Assembly (NCBI GenBank): GCA_016783885.1
Contig: JADHVR010000001.1
Span: 1-54,283, forward strand
Length of the DNA: 54,283 bases
Source: Bacteroidales bacterium
Lineage (GTDB): Bacteria > Bacteroidota > Bacteroidia > Bacteroidales > JAADJA01
Reading direction: 5' to 3'
The notes under the pieces are model-generated. The model saw only the letters and a program-made list of their open reading frames with translations. It searched no databases and was not told where the DNA came from. Positions 17,470 through 26,609 of the stretch are shown here, piece by piece (the stretch's first letter is position 1; each line of letters starts with the position of its first letter). A program made the translations under genes and the position numbers.

Positions 17470-18165
17470 CTACAACACTTCAATAATTTCCTCCATTCCT
17501 TTTACCTCAAACGTAATCTCGTCATTATGAGGTATGTTGTCGATGTTGAAAAATAACTGATCCATGCCAACAGATTTGGCGCCTAAAATATCCACTTCAA
17601 TATCATCACCTATCATCAGGCTTTCTTCGGGTTTGGCATCGGCTTTTTGAAGGGCATACAGGAAAATCTCTTTAAAAGGTTTTTTTACGCCTGCTTCTTC
17701 CGATGTAGTAACTGTTGTAAAATATTTATTCAGACCATTCGCCTTGATTTTTGAAGCCTGAACCTCTTCAAAGCCATTGGTGATAATGTGGAGCCGGTAT
17801 TTGTCTGTCAGGTATTCCAATGTTTTCATAACTCCCGGAAACAGGCACTTTTTCAGCGGACTCAAAGCAAGGTAATCATTCGCAAACCGGGCTGCCAAAT
17901 CCCTGTCGTCAACACCAAACTCCTTTAAGGTTAAGTAAAACCTGTGTACATTCAGAAAAGCTTTTTCAATTTTTTCCTTTCTGTATTGATCCCACAATTC
18001 AAGATTGATCTTTATATATATCCGGAAAAATTTTTCGAATGGTTTTACACCTTTTTCATAAAGATTGAATTTATTGAAAAGCTCAAGAAACGTATCATGA
18101 GTGCTTTTATCAAAGTCGTAAAGAGTACGGTCGAGATCGAAGAAAATGTGTTTGTACTTTTTCAT
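17470..18165 (-). CDS. yjjG: HAD-superfamily phosphatase, YjjG type
   Basis: The 231-residue cytoplasmic protein has all HAD motifs. Motif I is FFDLDRTLYDFD with the nucleophile Asp10, motif II is HIITNGFEEVQ, motif III the lysine in GVKKPFKEIF, and motif IV GDDIEVDILGAKSVGM. The helical cap inserted after motif I fits the YjjG/noncanonical pyrimidine nucleotidase group, which hydrolyses nucleoside monophosphates including damaged or halogenated dUMP/dTMP analogues. Length matches the family. It is not related to the neighbouring glycan genes and has its own -7 box. Exact substrate is inferred from family only. Confidence 0.82.
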   Translation of the reverse strand: MKKYKHIFFDLDRTLYDFDKSTHDTFLELFNKFNLYEKGVKPFEKFFRIYIKINLELWDQYRKEKIEKAFLNVHRFYLTLKEFGVDDRDLAARFANDYLALSPLKKCLFPGVMKTLEYLTDKYRLHIITNGFEEVQASKIKANGLNKYFTTVTTSEEAGVKKPFKEIFLYALQKADAKPEESLMIGDDIEVDILGAKSVGMDQLFFNIDNIPHNDEITFEVKGMEEIIEVL

Positions 18166-18182
18166 AGATATGGATTGAACGG

Positions 18183-18190
18183 CAAAATTA
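18183..18190 (-). promoter_or_regulatory. -7 box TAATTTTG for the HAD phosphatase
   Basis: Read on the minus strand this is TAATTTTG, 17 bases before the ATG at 18165, matching TAnnTTTG. No clear -33 TTG was found at the expected distance; the repeat palindrome at 18203-18220 occupies that region. Confidence 0.4.
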
Positions 18191-18202
18191 AAAAAACCTT
18201 AT

Positions 18203-18286
18203 AAAACCTGACAGGTTTAATCTACAAAGGTGTAAAAATGTATCAATCTGTCAAGCAGTTAATTAACAAAACCTGTCAGGTTTTAA
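18203..18286. repeat. paired AACCTGaCAGGTT palindromes
   Basis: AAAACCTGACAGGTTTAA (18203-18220) and AAAACCTGTCAGGTTTTAA (18268-18286) are each near-perfect palindromes and are inverted copies of one another. They sit in the divergent gap between the HAD and SPFH genes. They may be a dispersed Bacteroidetes palindromic repeat or operators for a dimeric regulator such as the nearby ribbon-helix-helix protein; the sequence alone does not decide. Confidence 0.5.
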
Positions 18287-18387
18287 TCAAAATATTTGTT
18301 AAAAAACTTGACAAACGGTATAATTATTTTGTATTATTGCAATATCAATTTAATATCATATTAATACAAACTATAAAACACACAAAA

Positions 18388-19242
18388 ATGAAAGAAGAAA
18401 AAATTTATTCGGCAACATCAGGGTATCTTGCCTTGTTTTTTGTAATTATTCTGATTGTTTTCCCTGTATTGGGACTAATCTTCATGAAGATGATCTGGCT
18501 TATTGTTCCCCTTGTCTTAGGATTATTTGGAATTGGTGGTTTTGTTATTGTCAATCCTAATGAATCGAGTGTACTTGTACTTTTCGGTGCTTACAAAGGA
18601 ACTATCAAGAAAAATGGTTTCTGGTGGGTGAATCCATTTTTCACCAAGGAAAAGATTTCTTTACGAGCACGTAATCTGGAAAGCGAACCTATTAAGGTAA
18701 ACGACAAAGTTGGGAATCCGATCATGATTGGCATTGTGCTGGTGTGGAAAGTAGAAAACACTTACAAAGCTGCTTTTGATGTTGACGATTATGCACATTT
18801 TGTAGATATTCAGAGCGAAGCTGCTATCCGTAAATTAGCAGGTCATTATCCTTATGATAATTTTGATGATGAACTGGCTGAGGTTACTCTGCGTTCTGGT
18901 GTTGAAGAAGTGAATCATGCACTTGAGAAAGAATTGGTTGAAAGATTAACAATTGCAGGCATACATGTTATCGAAGCAAGAATTGCCTATCTGGCTTATG
19001 CCTCTGAAATAGCCGGAGCTATGTTAAGAAGACAACAGGCAACAGCAATTGTTGCAGCCCGCTATAAAATAGTCGAAGGCGCAGTGAGCATGGTAGAAAT
19101 GGCTTTGGAGCAGCTTGCGGAAAAAGGAATTATTGAAATGGATGAAGAAAAGAAAGCAACCATGGTAAGCAACCTGATGGTAGTTCTATGCTCTGACAAA
19201 GATGCAACGCCTGTTATAAATACTGGGACTTTGCATCAGTAA
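18388..19242 (+). CDS. SPFH/band-7 domain membrane protein
   Basis: I chose the start at 18388 (MKEEKIYSATSGYLALF), because the 50 upstream codons run through the palindromic repeat and lack protein character. The 284-residue product has two N-terminal membrane helices and then an SPFH domain (from about residue 55: NPNESSVLVLFGAYKGTIKK onward). A helical part ends with AGAMLRRQQATAIVAARY and a heptad-like segment. SPFH proteins oligomerise into membrane rings or scaffolds and often protect or localise partner proteins. It is followed closely (21 and 9 bases) by a PH-like membrane protein and a ribbon-helix-helix protein, apparently one operon. Confidence 0.88.
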   Translation: MKEEKIYSATSGYLALFFVIILIVFPVLGLIFMKMIWLIVPLVLGLFGIGGFVIVNPNESSVLVLFGAYKGTIKKNGFWWVNPFFTKEKISLRARNLESEPIKVNDKVGNPIMIGIVLVWKVENTYKAAFDVDDYAHFVDIQSEAAIRKLAGHYPYDNFDDELAEVTLRSGVEEVNHALEKELVERLTIAGIHVIEARIAYLAYASEIAGAMLRRQQATAIVAARYKIVEGAVSMVEMALEQLAEKGIIEMDEEKKATMVSNLMVVLCSDKDATPVINTGTLHQ

Positions 19243-19263
19243 TTATCTAATAACTAATAACCT

Positions 19264-19812
19264 ATGACTAAAGTATATTTCAAAGAAGAACAACAAATTA
19301 TGAAGCCCTGGCATTGGTTTTTTATCATACCAATATGGCTTGTAACTATCATTTCGTTTAGTATTGGATTTTATCAACAATTTGTGCTTGGAATACCCTG
19401 GGGGGATAAACCTATGACAGATACAGGATTACTCTTTACCGGTATATTTGTATTATCGATACTAATCGCCTTGACATTGTTATTTTTTACGATGAAGTTA
19501 ATTGTAGAAGTCAGGGGAAAAGGAATCCGTTACCGTTATCCTCCTGTAATTCGAAGATACAGAAGTATTCAAAAAGAACTGATCAATCGTTTCGAAGTTA
19601 GAAAATACAAACCAATAATCCAATATGGCGGCTGGGGAATAAGAGTTAAAGGAAGGAGAATGAAACGAAGAAACTGGGGAATCGCATATTCTGTTTCAGG
19701 CAATATTGGTATGCAATTGTATTTGAAAGACGGTAAAAAGGTTTTATTTGGAACTCAAAGGAGTGAAGCTTTTGAAAGGGCTGTTGTTAAGATGATGAGA
19801 AAAGAAGAGTAA
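19264..19812 (+). CDS. two-helix membrane protein with PH-like C-terminal domain
   Basis: The 182-residue protein has two membrane helices (about 18-40 and 58-78), then a soluble basic domain of about 100 residues. Its features IVEVRGKGIRYRYPPVIRRY, FEVRKYKP, WGIAYSVSGNIGMQLYLKDG and a final FERAVVKMM helix fit a bacterial PH-like fold, in which strands lead to a C-terminal helix. I do not assign a named family with confidence. It lies between the SPFH and RHH genes in an apparent operon, so membrane scaffolding or signalling with the SPFH protein is a plausible role. Confidence 0.7.
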   Translation: MTKVYFKEEQQIMKPWHWFFIIPIWLVTIISFSIGFYQQFVLGIPWGDKPMTDTGLLFTGIFVLSILIALTLLFFTMKLIVEVRGKGIRYRYPPVIRRYRSIQKELINRFEVRKYKPIIQYGGWGIRVKGRRMKRRNWGIAYSVSGNIGMQLYLKDGKKVLFGTQRSEAFERAVVKMMRKEE

Positions 19813-19821
19813 ATAAAAAAA

Positions 19822-19998
19822 ATGGCAAAGAAAAAACCATTTGTTTTACGGATTGATCCGGAAATATTAAAAGCCGTTGAAAAATGGGCGGCAGATGAAT
19901 TCCGTAGTGTGAACGGGCAGTTAGAGTGGATCATCAGTAAAGCATTGAAAGAAACAGGCAGATATAAAAAGGGGAATAATCAACAAAATCAAAAATAG
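19822..19998 (+). CDS. small Arc-type ribbon-helix-helix protein
   Basis: The 58-residue product starts MAKKKPFVLRIDPEILKAVE, where FVLRIDPEILKAV is the beta-strand and first helix typical of the Arc/MetJ ribbon-helix-helix fold. RSVNGQLEWIISKALKE supplies the second helix, and a basic/polar tail ends the protein. Such proteins bind DNA as dimers of dimers. It begins 9 bases after the PH-like gene, so it is very probably co-transcribed with the SPFH operon. It may autoregulate that operon, perhaps at the palindromes near 18.2 kb. No toxin partner is visible. Confidence 0.75.
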   Translation: MAKKKPFVLRIDPEILKAVEKWAADEFRSVNGQLEWIISKALKETGRYKKGNNQQNQK

Positions 19999-20047
19999 TT
20001 TATTTTCGCCCTTTTAATTATGATAATCTATAATTAATATAATTGAT

Positions 20048-21352
20048 ATGGCGTCATTCGAAATTACCGGCGGAAAAAGACTGCAAGGTGAAATCATTCC
20101 ACAGGGAGCTAAAAACGAAGCCCTTCAGGTAATATGTGCAACTTTATTAACCCCCGAAAAAGTAACAATTCATAACATACCCGACATCAGGGATGTAAAC
20201 AAGTTAATTTCATTACTTCGGGAGTTGGGAGTGAAAGTGGAAAAGATCAGTCAGGGTTCTTATACTTTTAAGGCAGATCAAATAAACCTCGAATATCTGA
20301 AGACCGATGATTTTAATGCAAAGGGAAGCAGCCTTCGCGGATCAATTATGATCTTGGGCCCGCTCTTATCCCGGTTCAAAAAAGGATATATGCCTCAGCC
20401 CGGAGGTGATAAAATCGGGAGACGAAGGCTCGATACACACTTTACCGGCTTGCAAGATCTTGGGGCTAAGTTCAATTACGATGAAAAAGAAAAGCTTTAT
20501 AAAATTGAGGCTTCCGAACTTAAGGGTTGCTATATGCTCCTTGATGAAGCTTCTGTTACCGGTACTGCCAATATAATAATGGCTGCCGTATTGTCGAAAG
20601 GAAAAACAACTGTTTTCAATGCTGCATGCGAACCATACTTGCTTCAGCTATGCAATATGCTCAACCGTATGGGTGCTAAAATATCTGGCGTAGGTTCTAA
20701 TCTTTTAATAATTGAAGGTGTGCAATACCTTAGCGGTACCGAACACACAATGCTTCCCGATATGATTGAGGTTGGAAGTTTTATTGGTTTGGCTGCCATG
20801 ACACAGTCAGAAATTACTATTAAAAATATTAACTATCAGGCGCTGGGCATTATTCCTGAAGTTTTCAAACGGCTGGGAATAAAAATTATTAAAAAAGATA
20901 AGGACTTATTTATTCCCGCGCAGGAAACTTACGAAGTGGAAACTTTTATGGATGGTTCCATTATGACAATAGCCGATGCCCCCTGGCCCGGATTTACACC
21001 CGACCTGATCAGTATTGCCCTTGTAACTGCAATTCAGGCAAAGGGAAGTGTATTGATCCACCAGAAAATGTTTGAAAGCCGTTTGTTTTTCGTTGATAAG
21101 CTTATTGATATGGGCGCCAGGATTATTTTGTGTGATCCGCACCGTGCAACGGTTATAGGTTTAAATCATGAACATTCTCTGCGAGGTGTCAGGATGTCAT
21201 CTCCCGATATCAGGGCTGGCGTTGCATTGCTGATAGCTGCTTTATCAGCAGAAGGAACAAGCATTATAGATAATATCGAACAAATTGACAGGGGTTACCA
21301 GGATATAGACGGACGATTGAGAAAACTGGGAGCAGAGATTAAAAGAATTTAA
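20048..21352 (+). CDS. murA: UDP-N-acetylglucosamine 1-carboxyvinyltransferase (Asp-type active site)
   Basis: This 434-residue cytoplasmic enzyme transfers enolpyruvyl from PEP to UDP-GlcNAc, the first committed step of peptidoglycan synthesis. The fold markers are present: [15 protein letters not shown] near the N-terminus, [18 protein letters not shown], and [13 protein letters not shown] near the C-terminus. The loop that carries catalytic Cys115 in E. coli reads [16 protein letters not shown] here, with Asp121 (codon 20408-20410) in place of cysteine. Asp-type MurA enzymes, as in mycobacteria and chlamydiae, are catalytically competent but not alkylated by fosfomycin. It is followed 11 bases later by purD. 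Confidence 0.95.
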   Translation: MASFEITGGKRLQGEIIPQGAKNEALQVICATLLTPEKVTIHNIPDIRDVNKLISLLRELGVKVEKISQGSYTFKADQINLEYLKTDDFNAKGSSLRGSIMILGPLLSRFKKGYMPQPGGDKIGRRRLDTHFTGLQDLGAKFNYDEKEKLYKIEASELKGCYMLLDEASVTGTANIIMAAVLSKGKTTVFNAACEPYLLQLCNMLNRMGAKISGVGSNLLIIEGVQYLSGTEHTMLPDMIEVGSFIGLAAMTQSEITIKNINYQALGIIPEVFKRLGIKIIKKDKDLFIPAQETYEVETFMDGSIMTIADAPWPGFTPDLISIALVTAIQAKGSVLIHQKMFESRLFFVDKLIDMGARIILCDPHRATVIGLNHEHSLRGVRMSSPDIRAGVALLIAALSAEGTSIIDNIEQIDRGYQDIDGRLRKLGAEIKRI

Positions 21353-21363
21353 AACCAGAAGTA

Positions 21364-22644
21364 ATGAATGTTTTAATAATTGGTTCAGGCGGCAGAGAGC
21401 ATGCCCTTGCATGGAAATTAGCACAAAGCAAATTAATCACAAATTTATTTACAACACCTGGAAACGCAGGAACAGAACAGGTGGGCAAAAATGTGGCTTT
21501 AAATGCCGGTGATTTTGATATTATAAGGAATTTTGTTCTGGAAAATGATATAAATATGGTTATAGTAGGTCCGGAGGCTCCCCTCGTAGCCGGTTTCCAT
21601 GATTACTTTCTGAACGATGAACAATTAAAAAACATTCCTGTAATTGGCCCGGTAAAACAAGCAGCCATGCTTGAAGGAAGTAAGGACTTTGCCAAAGAAT
21701 TCATGAAAAAATACAACATCCCGACAGGTTCATTCAAGACTTTTGACAAATACAAAATAACACAGGCATTTCAGTTTCTTGAAACCCTAAAGCCTCCTTA
21801 TGTTTTGAAAGCCGATGGTTTGGCAGCAGGCAAAGGTGTCTTGATTTGTGAATCGCTGGAACAGGCTAAAGGCGAACTCAAAGAGATGCTGGAGAACGCA
21901 AAATTTGGTGAAGCATCAAAAAAAGTGGTTATAGAGGAATTCCTGGATGGAATAGAACTATCGGCTTTTGTGCTTACCGATGGAAATTCATATAAAATAC
22001 TTCCCTCTGCCAAAGATTACAAGCGAATAGGCGAGGGAGATACCGGTTTGAATACCGGTGGAATGGGTTCAATATCCCCGGTTCCTTTTGCCGATAAAAC
22101 CTTTATGGACAAGGTGGAGCAGAGGATCATCAAACCTACAATTGAAGGGTTAAAAAACGAAGGCATTGTTTATAAAGGGTTTATTTTCTTCGGATTAATA
22201 AATGTTGCCGGCAATCCTTATGTAATCGAATACAATGTTCGTATGGGCGACCCGGAAGCCGAATCGGTAATACCACGAATAAAATCTGACCTGATGGAAT
22301 TGTTTGAAGGTGTTGCTTACGGAAATCTGGATGAAAAGGCTATTGAGATAGATGATAGATATAATGCTGCTATTTTCCTTGTTTCAGGAGGATATCCGGG
22401 CACCTATGAAAAAGGTAAAGAAATATCGGGGCTGGATAAAGCAGAGGGAAGTATTTTGTTTCATGCAGGAACGATTAGAGATAAAGAATCAGGCAAAGTC
22501 AAAACAAGCGGAGGAAGGGTTATTGCCATTAGCTCTTTTGGTGATTCAATGGAAGAAGCATTGGAGAAATCATATAAAAATGCGGAAATAATAAATTTTG
22601 ATGGGAAATATTTCAGGAAGGACTTAGGTAAGGATTTAGTTTGA
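21364..22644 (+). CDS. purD: phosphoribosylamine--glycine ligase
   Basis: This 426-residue ATP-grasp enzyme joins glycine to phosphoribosylamine with ATP in the second step of purine synthesis. It begins [20 protein letters not shown], the standard PurD N-terminal Rossmann-like motif. It continues with [10 protein letters not shown], the ATP-grasp core ([14 protein letters not shown], then [13 protein letters not shown]), the family-specific [15 protein letters not shown] and the metal-binding [12 protein letters not shown]. Length equals the normal family length and all motifs are intact. It follows murA by 11 bases; the pairing looks like a housekeeping operon of unrelated pathways. Confidence 0.97.
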   Translation: MNVLIIGSGGREHALAWKLAQSKLITNLFTTPGNAGTEQVGKNVALNAGDFDIIRNFVLENDINMVIVGPEAPLVAGFHDYFLNDEQLKNIPVIGPVKQAAMLEGSKDFAKEFMKKYNIPTGSFKTFDKYKITQAFQFLETLKPPYVLKADGLAAGKGVLICESLEQAKGELKEMLENAKFGEASKKVVIEEFLDGIELSAFVLTDGNSYKILPSAKDYKRIGEGDTGLNTGGMGSISPVPFADKTFMDKVEQRIIKPTIEGLKNEGIVYKGFIFFGLINVAGNPYVIEYNVRMGDPEAESVIPRIKSDLMELFEGVAYGNLDEKAIEIDDRYNAAIFLVSGGYPGTYEKGKEISGLDKAEGSILFHAGTIRDKESGKVKTSGGRVIAISSFGDSMEEALEKSYKNAEIINFDGKYFRKDLGKDLV

Positions 22645-22783
22645 AAGGTCGGAAGCCATTCTAAGACCCAAGACACAAGAATCTAGATAAAAGGAAAAAT
22701 GAAAATTGCAAAATGAAAAATTTTATTGTTACATTGTTAATATGCTTTTATAAATTTTCTAATGACTGATAAACTAATTAAAA

Positions 22784-23785
22784 ATGCTAATAAATCTGTT
22801 CAGAAAAAGTTATTTGTTGCAATATATAATGCTTCTGTTGCTCACTATAATTTTATGGTCTGGCAGTTTTATTAAACCTGTAGTGTATGAAGCTGACATT
22901 AATGAATTCCTCTCACCCGGATTTACCCTTTTAAACGGGTTTTCTGAAAGGAATAACTTATTTAGTGTATTACTGGCTTTTATCATTTTGGTTTTCGGAG
23001 CTTTCCTTTTTAATTATACTCTAATCAAAAACGATCTTGTTCCAAAAAATATACTTATACCTGCTTTGGTATTCATCGTGTTGATGAGTCACTCACCGGG
23101 TTTGCTGAGCCTACATCCTGTAATGATTTCAAGTGTTTTAATAATTATTGTTTTGTTTTTTCTTTTTCAGGTGTATTCCGAAAAAGAAGCGTATCCGCAA
23201 GTATTTAATGCAGGATTTTTAACAGGAATTGCATCATTTTTCTATTTCCCGTCTTTATATTTTGTACTGTTTATCTACTTAACTTTTTTTGTTTATCGAT
23301 TATATCACTGGAGAGAGTGGCTTATTGTATTTTTCGGTTTAGCTACTCCTTATCTGTTTCTTTGGGTTTACTATTTTTGGTTCGATAAATTGGGATTAGC
23401 CTTTGACGCTTATAATGAGTACTTTATAAATATAACAGTTTTTAGTTTTAATTATAATTTTTCGTTTATTGACTACTTAGTAACAGCTATAATAATTTTA
23501 TTGTTTCTTTGGTCGTTTTTGGTACTGATTGGTGATTTAAGAGAAAAGACAATAAACGTAAGGAAAAGATACTGGTCGGTATTATGGTTATTTTTTATTG
23601 CTTTAGGCACTTTCATTTTATCGCAATCACAATATAATACTCACGCAGCTTTGGTCTTAATCCCTGTTTCGGTATTTATAGCTTATGGATTTTCGCAAGT
23701 CAGAAAGACAATATGGTTGGAGATTACTTTTGGTGTTCTAACAATAATTATAATAATAAACAACCTTATCACTGCTTTTAGTTAA
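22784..23785 (+). CDS. polytopic membrane protein (DUF6427-like), unknown function
   Basis: The 333-residue inner-membrane protein is almost entirely hydrophobic, with about ten predicted helices and only short loops. It has no signal peptide beyond the first helix. The pattern and size match a Bacteroidetes-specific group usually annotated DUF6427, although I cannot verify this here. No catalytic motif is visible. It precedes rnhB by 20 bases and is probably transcribed with it; position gives no clue to function. The 139-base gap before it contains only A/T-rich spacer DNA. Confidence 0.75.
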   Translation: MLINLFRKSYLLQYIMLLLLTIILWSGSFIKPVVYEADINEFLSPGFTLLNGFSERNNLFSVLLAFIILVFGAFLFNYTLIKNDLVPKNILIPALVFIVLMSHSPGLLSLHPVMISSVLIIIVLFFLFQVYSEKEAYPQVFNAGFLTGIASFFYFPSLYFVLFIYLTFFVYRLYHWREWLIVFFGLATPYLFLWVYYFWFDKLGLAFDAYNEYFINITVFSFNYNFSFIDYLVTAIIILLFLWSFLVLIGDLREKTINVRKRYWSVLWLFFIALGTFILSQSQYNTHAALVLIPVSVFIAYGFSQVRKTIWLEITFGVLTIIIIINNLITAFS

Positions 23786-23805
23786 GAACAGTTTTATATA
23801 TTTTT

Positions 23806-24405
23806 ATGCTGAAGATTTCTTTTTCAGATAATAAAATCGAAGCCGGATGCGACGAAGCTGGCAGGGGTTGCCTTGCAGGACCTGTATTTGCTGCTGCAGT
23901 AATTTTACCAAAAAAATTTCAAAACGAGTTGCTGAATGATTCCAAAAAACTAACACACCGTCAAAGAACACTACTTCGTCCTGAAATTGAAAAGCAGGCG
24001 GTAGCCTGGGCTGTTGCCAGTGTAGATAATGAAAAGATTGACGAGATAAATATCCTGAATGCCTCTATCCTTGCCATGCACCTTTCGATTGATAAATTAT
24101 CCACAAAACCTCAAATGTTACTGATAGATGGCAACAGGTTCAAACCATATAAACAAATCCCTTACAAATGCTTTGTAAAAGGCGACGGCACATACCTTTC
24201 AATTGCTGCTGCATCGGTTTTAGCAAAAACTCACCGTGATGAATATATGGAAAAGATACATCATGAATTCCCCGTTTATGATTGGATAAAAAACAAAGGA
24301 TATCCTACACAAAGCCATAAACGGGCAATCACTTCTCATGGCATCTCGCCATATCACAGAAAAAGCTTCAGACTGAGCGAACAACTTAAAATTAATTTTG
24401 ATTAA
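23806..24405 (+). CDS. rnhB: ribonuclease HII
   Basis: This 199-residue nuclease removes ribonucleotides misincorporated in DNA and RNA of RNA-DNA hybrids. Its N-terminal motif AGCDEAGRGCLAGPV has the metal-binding Asp16-Glu17 pair. MLLIDGNRF carries the third catalytic Asp and ASVLAKTHRDEYM the fourth. Helix-forming C-terminal sequence THGISPYHRKSF is typical. Length is normal and no residue is missing. It overlaps no neighbour and lies 20 bases after the DUF6427-like gene. Confidence 0.96.
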   Translation: MLKISFSDNKIEAGCDEAGRGCLAGPVFAAAVILPKKFQNELLNDSKKLTHRQRTLLRPEIEKQAVAWAVASVDNEKIDEINILNASILAMHLSIDKLSTKPQMLLIDGNRFKPYKQIPYKCFVKGDGTYLSIAAASVLAKTHRDEYMEKIHHEFPVYDWIKNKGYPTQSHKRAITSHGISPYHRKSFRLSEQLKINFD

Positions 24406-24465
24406 AATTCCCTTATTATTCAAAAAAAATTATTATCTTGTCAGGTTGTTTAACCCGTTGAAATA

Positions 24466-25188
24466 ATGAAAAAACTTTTCAAATTAATACTGTTTCTAAT
24501 GGTTTCAGTCATTTTCGGTCAATGTAACTCACAGGAGTCATCAAAAGATCAATACGCAACCCAAAGGGAAGATATGGTTAGGTACCAGATTAAAGCCAGG
24601 GGAGTAAAGGATAAAAAAGTGCTGGATGCCATGCTAAAGGTGGAAAGACATTTATTCGTTCCTCCCGAATATATAAGCCAGGCTTATGAAGACCATCCGT
24701 TGCCTGTGGGAGAAGGACAAACAATTTCGCAGCCATACATCGTTGCACTCATGACAGAGGTTCTCGACCCTGATAGTACTAAAAGAGTACTTGAAATAGG
24801 AACAGGTTCGGGTTACCAGGCTGCCGTACTTGCTGAGATATGCGACAGTGTTTATACGATTGAAATATTTGAATCGTTAGGCACGAAAGCAAAAAACTTA
24901 CTAAAAGTATTGGATTACGACAATGTAAAGGTAAAAATTGGCGATGGTTATAAAGGGTGGGAAGAACACAGCCCTTTCGATGCAATAATTGTTACCTGCG
25001 CCCCAACACACATTCCGCAGCCACTTAAAGACCAACTAACTGAAGGCGGTAAAATGATTATCCCTGTAGGCGAATCTTATGCACAGGAATTAGTGTTGTT
25101 AGAAAAGAAAAATGGCAGAATCGTACAGAAAGATATCATTGCAGTCAGGTTTGTGCCGATGATAAATGGGAAAGGGAAAAAGTATTAA
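24466..25188 (+). CDS. pcm: exported protein-L-isoaspartate O-methyltransferase
   Basis: The 240-residue enzyme methylates isoaspartyl residues with S-adenosylmethionine to start protein repair. Family motifs are intact: AMLKVERHLFVPPEY, DHPLPVGEGQTISQPYIVA, the SAM motif VLEIGTGSGYQAAVLAEI and FDAIIVTCAP. It is about 25 residues longer than cytoplasmic Pcm because of a hydrophobic N-terminus (MKKLFKLILFLMVSVIFGQC), which looks like a signal peptide with Cys20 at a weak lipobox. An extracytoplasmic Pcm would need SAM outside the cytoplasm, which is puzzling. The upstream TATCTTG box resembles but does not fully match the -7 consensus. Confidence 0.9.
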   Translation: MKKLFKLILFLMVSVIFGQCNSQESSKDQYATQREDMVRYQIKARGVKDKKVLDAMLKVERHLFVPPEYISQAYEDHPLPVGEGQTISQPYIVALMTEVLDPDSTKRVLEIGTGSGYQAAVLAEICDSVYTIEIFESLGTKAKNLLKVLDYDNVKVKIGDGYKGWEEHSPFDAIIVTCAPTHIPQPLKDQLTEGGKMIIPVGESYAQELVLLEKKNGRIVQKDIIAVRFVPMINGKGKKY

Positions 25189-25274
25189 AAATGAAAAACC
25201 AAAAACCCCAAAACCGAATTTAATTATTTATTTCTTAAAAAAACTTTCCTATTAAACAAAAAAAAGTATTTTTG

Positions 25275-25307
25275 TTGAATTATATTTAACATAATTTGAT
25301 ATATTTG
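25275..25307 (+). promoter_or_regulatory. promoter TTG-N22-TATATTTG for the AAA ATPase
   Basis: TATATTTG (25300-25307) fits the -7 consensus. TTG at 25275-25277 is two to three bases farther than ideal. The predicted transcript would start about 12 bases before the ATG at 25327. Confidence 0.45.
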
Positions 25308-25326
25308 TTTAATAATTTTAAACATA

Positions 25327-26520
25327 ATGGAAACACTTTTTAAAAAGCATGTCCGGAAAATAGATGCAGTTAGCCTCAAATTCTCAAGGAGCCTGAAAAA
25401 AGAGATATATTGGGACGACCGTCTTATAGGGATTAAAGGACCGAGAGGAGTTGGTAAAACCACTTTGCTTTTGCAACACATTAAACAAACATTCGGATTT
25501 AGTAATAAATGCTTATATGTAAGTTTAGATGATATTTATTTTTCTGCCAATACAATTGTTGATTTAGCAGAGAATTTTGTCATGAGTGGCGGCACTCATC
25601 TTTTTCTTGATGAGGTTCATAAGTATAAGAACTGGTCGCAGGAAATAAAAAATATTTACGATGATTTTCCCGGGTTGCAGATTGTTTTTACAGGTTCATC
25701 ATTGCTGGAAATACTTAATGCAAGGGCAGATTTGAGCCGCCGTGCAATGATGTATTATTTACAGGGACTATCATTCAGAGAATTTTTAAGCTTTTCATTA
25801 AAAACCGGTTTTGATATTTACACCTTAGATGAAATAGTAAAAAATCATCAAAAACTTTCTATTGAAATATCTAATAAAATTAAGCCTGTCGAACATTTTA
25901 AAAAATATCTGTCGAATGGCTATTTCCCTTTTTTTATTGATAGTGCAAAAAACTATTTCGACAGAATAGAAGAAATTATAAATATGATTCTTGAAATAGA
26001 ATTACCTGTTAATAAAGCGCTTTCATTAGCGAGTATCAGTAAAATAAAATTATTACTGTATATTATTTCACAAGCTACACCATTTAAACCCAATGTAAGT
26101 AAATTGAGCCAGCGTATAGGAATTTCACGAAACACATTTTTAACATACCTGTTTTATTTGAATGAAGCAAAAATTATTAATAACCTGTATTCGGCGGTAC
26201 ACGGAATAAGTAAGTTGCAAAAACCGGAAAAAATATTTTTAGAGAATACAAATTTTATTACCGCATTAGCCGACACTACGCCAAGTATAGGAAATATCAG
26301 GGAAACCTTTTTTTTAAACCAACTTTCGGCAAAACACAAATTAACTTATCCTAAAGTCGGCGACTTTTTAGTTGACGGAAAATATTTATTTGAAATAGGC
26401 GGTAAAGATAAATCTCAGAAACAAATTGCAGGAATTGAAAACGCCTATATAGCTGCCGATGATATAGAGTATGGATACGAAAATAAAATCCCGCTTTGGT
26501 TGTTCGGATTTTTGTATTAG
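25327..26520 (+). CDS. AAA-family ATPase with DUF4143-type C-terminal domain
   Basis: The 397-residue protein has an N-terminal P-loop ATPase: Walker A GPRGVGKTTLL (residues 38-48), Walker B HLFLDEVHKY and sensor-like VFTGSSLLEI. It is followed by a winged-helix-like region (LSQRIGISRNTFLTYLFYL). The C-terminal domain is the DUF4143 type, a PD-(D/E)xK-nuclease-like fold. This family is widespread and often horizontally transferred, but its function is mostly unknown. It has its own promoter and stands alone between pcm and the C1 protease. The nuclease-like core seems to retain KYLFEIGGKD, though several catalytic positions cannot be judged. Confidence 0.85.
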   Translation: METLFKKHVRKIDAVSLKFSRSLKKEIYWDDRLIGIKGPRGVGKTTLLLQHIKQTFGFSNKCLYVSLDDIYFSANTIVDLAENFVMSGGTHLFLDEVHKYKNWSQEIKNIYDDFPGLQIVFTGSSLLEILNARADLSRRAMMYYLQGLSFREFLSFSLKTGFDIYTLDEIVKNHQKLSIEISNKIKPVEHFKKYLSNGYFPFFIDSAKNYFDRIEEIINMILEIELPVNKALSLASISKIKLLLYIISQATPFKPNVSKLSQRIGISRNTFLTYLFYLNEAKIINNLYSAVHGISKLQKPEKIFLENTNFITALADTTPSIGNIRETFFLNQLSAKHKLTYPKVGDFLVDGKYLFEIGGKDKSQKQIAGIENAYIAADDIEYGYENKIPLWLFGFLY

Positions 26521-26559
26521 TCATTTCAAAATTTCAGCATTCCCTTTATAATAATTTTT

Positions 26560-26567
26560 TACATTTG
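26560..26567 (+). promoter_or_regulatory. -7 box TACATTTG for the C1 protease
   Basis: TACATTTG followed by C fits the Bacteroidetes -7 consensus and lies 43 bases before the ATG at 26610. No TTG is present at the ideal -33 position. Confidence 0.4.
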
Positions 26568-26609
26568 CAATTCATTAAAATTTAAGTTAACCATAAAAAA
26601 CAATTTAGG

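Noticed and set aside
18301..18340. A sigma-70-like TTGACA/TATAAT promoter before the SPFH gene.
   Set aside because: The spacing is too short (about six bases) and the Bacteroidetes -7 consensus is not met.
24452..24463. The word AACCCGTTGAAA repeated at 27828-27839.
   Set aside because: Two copies of a 12-mer between genes are suggestive but too short to call a repeat family or regulatory site without a genome search.
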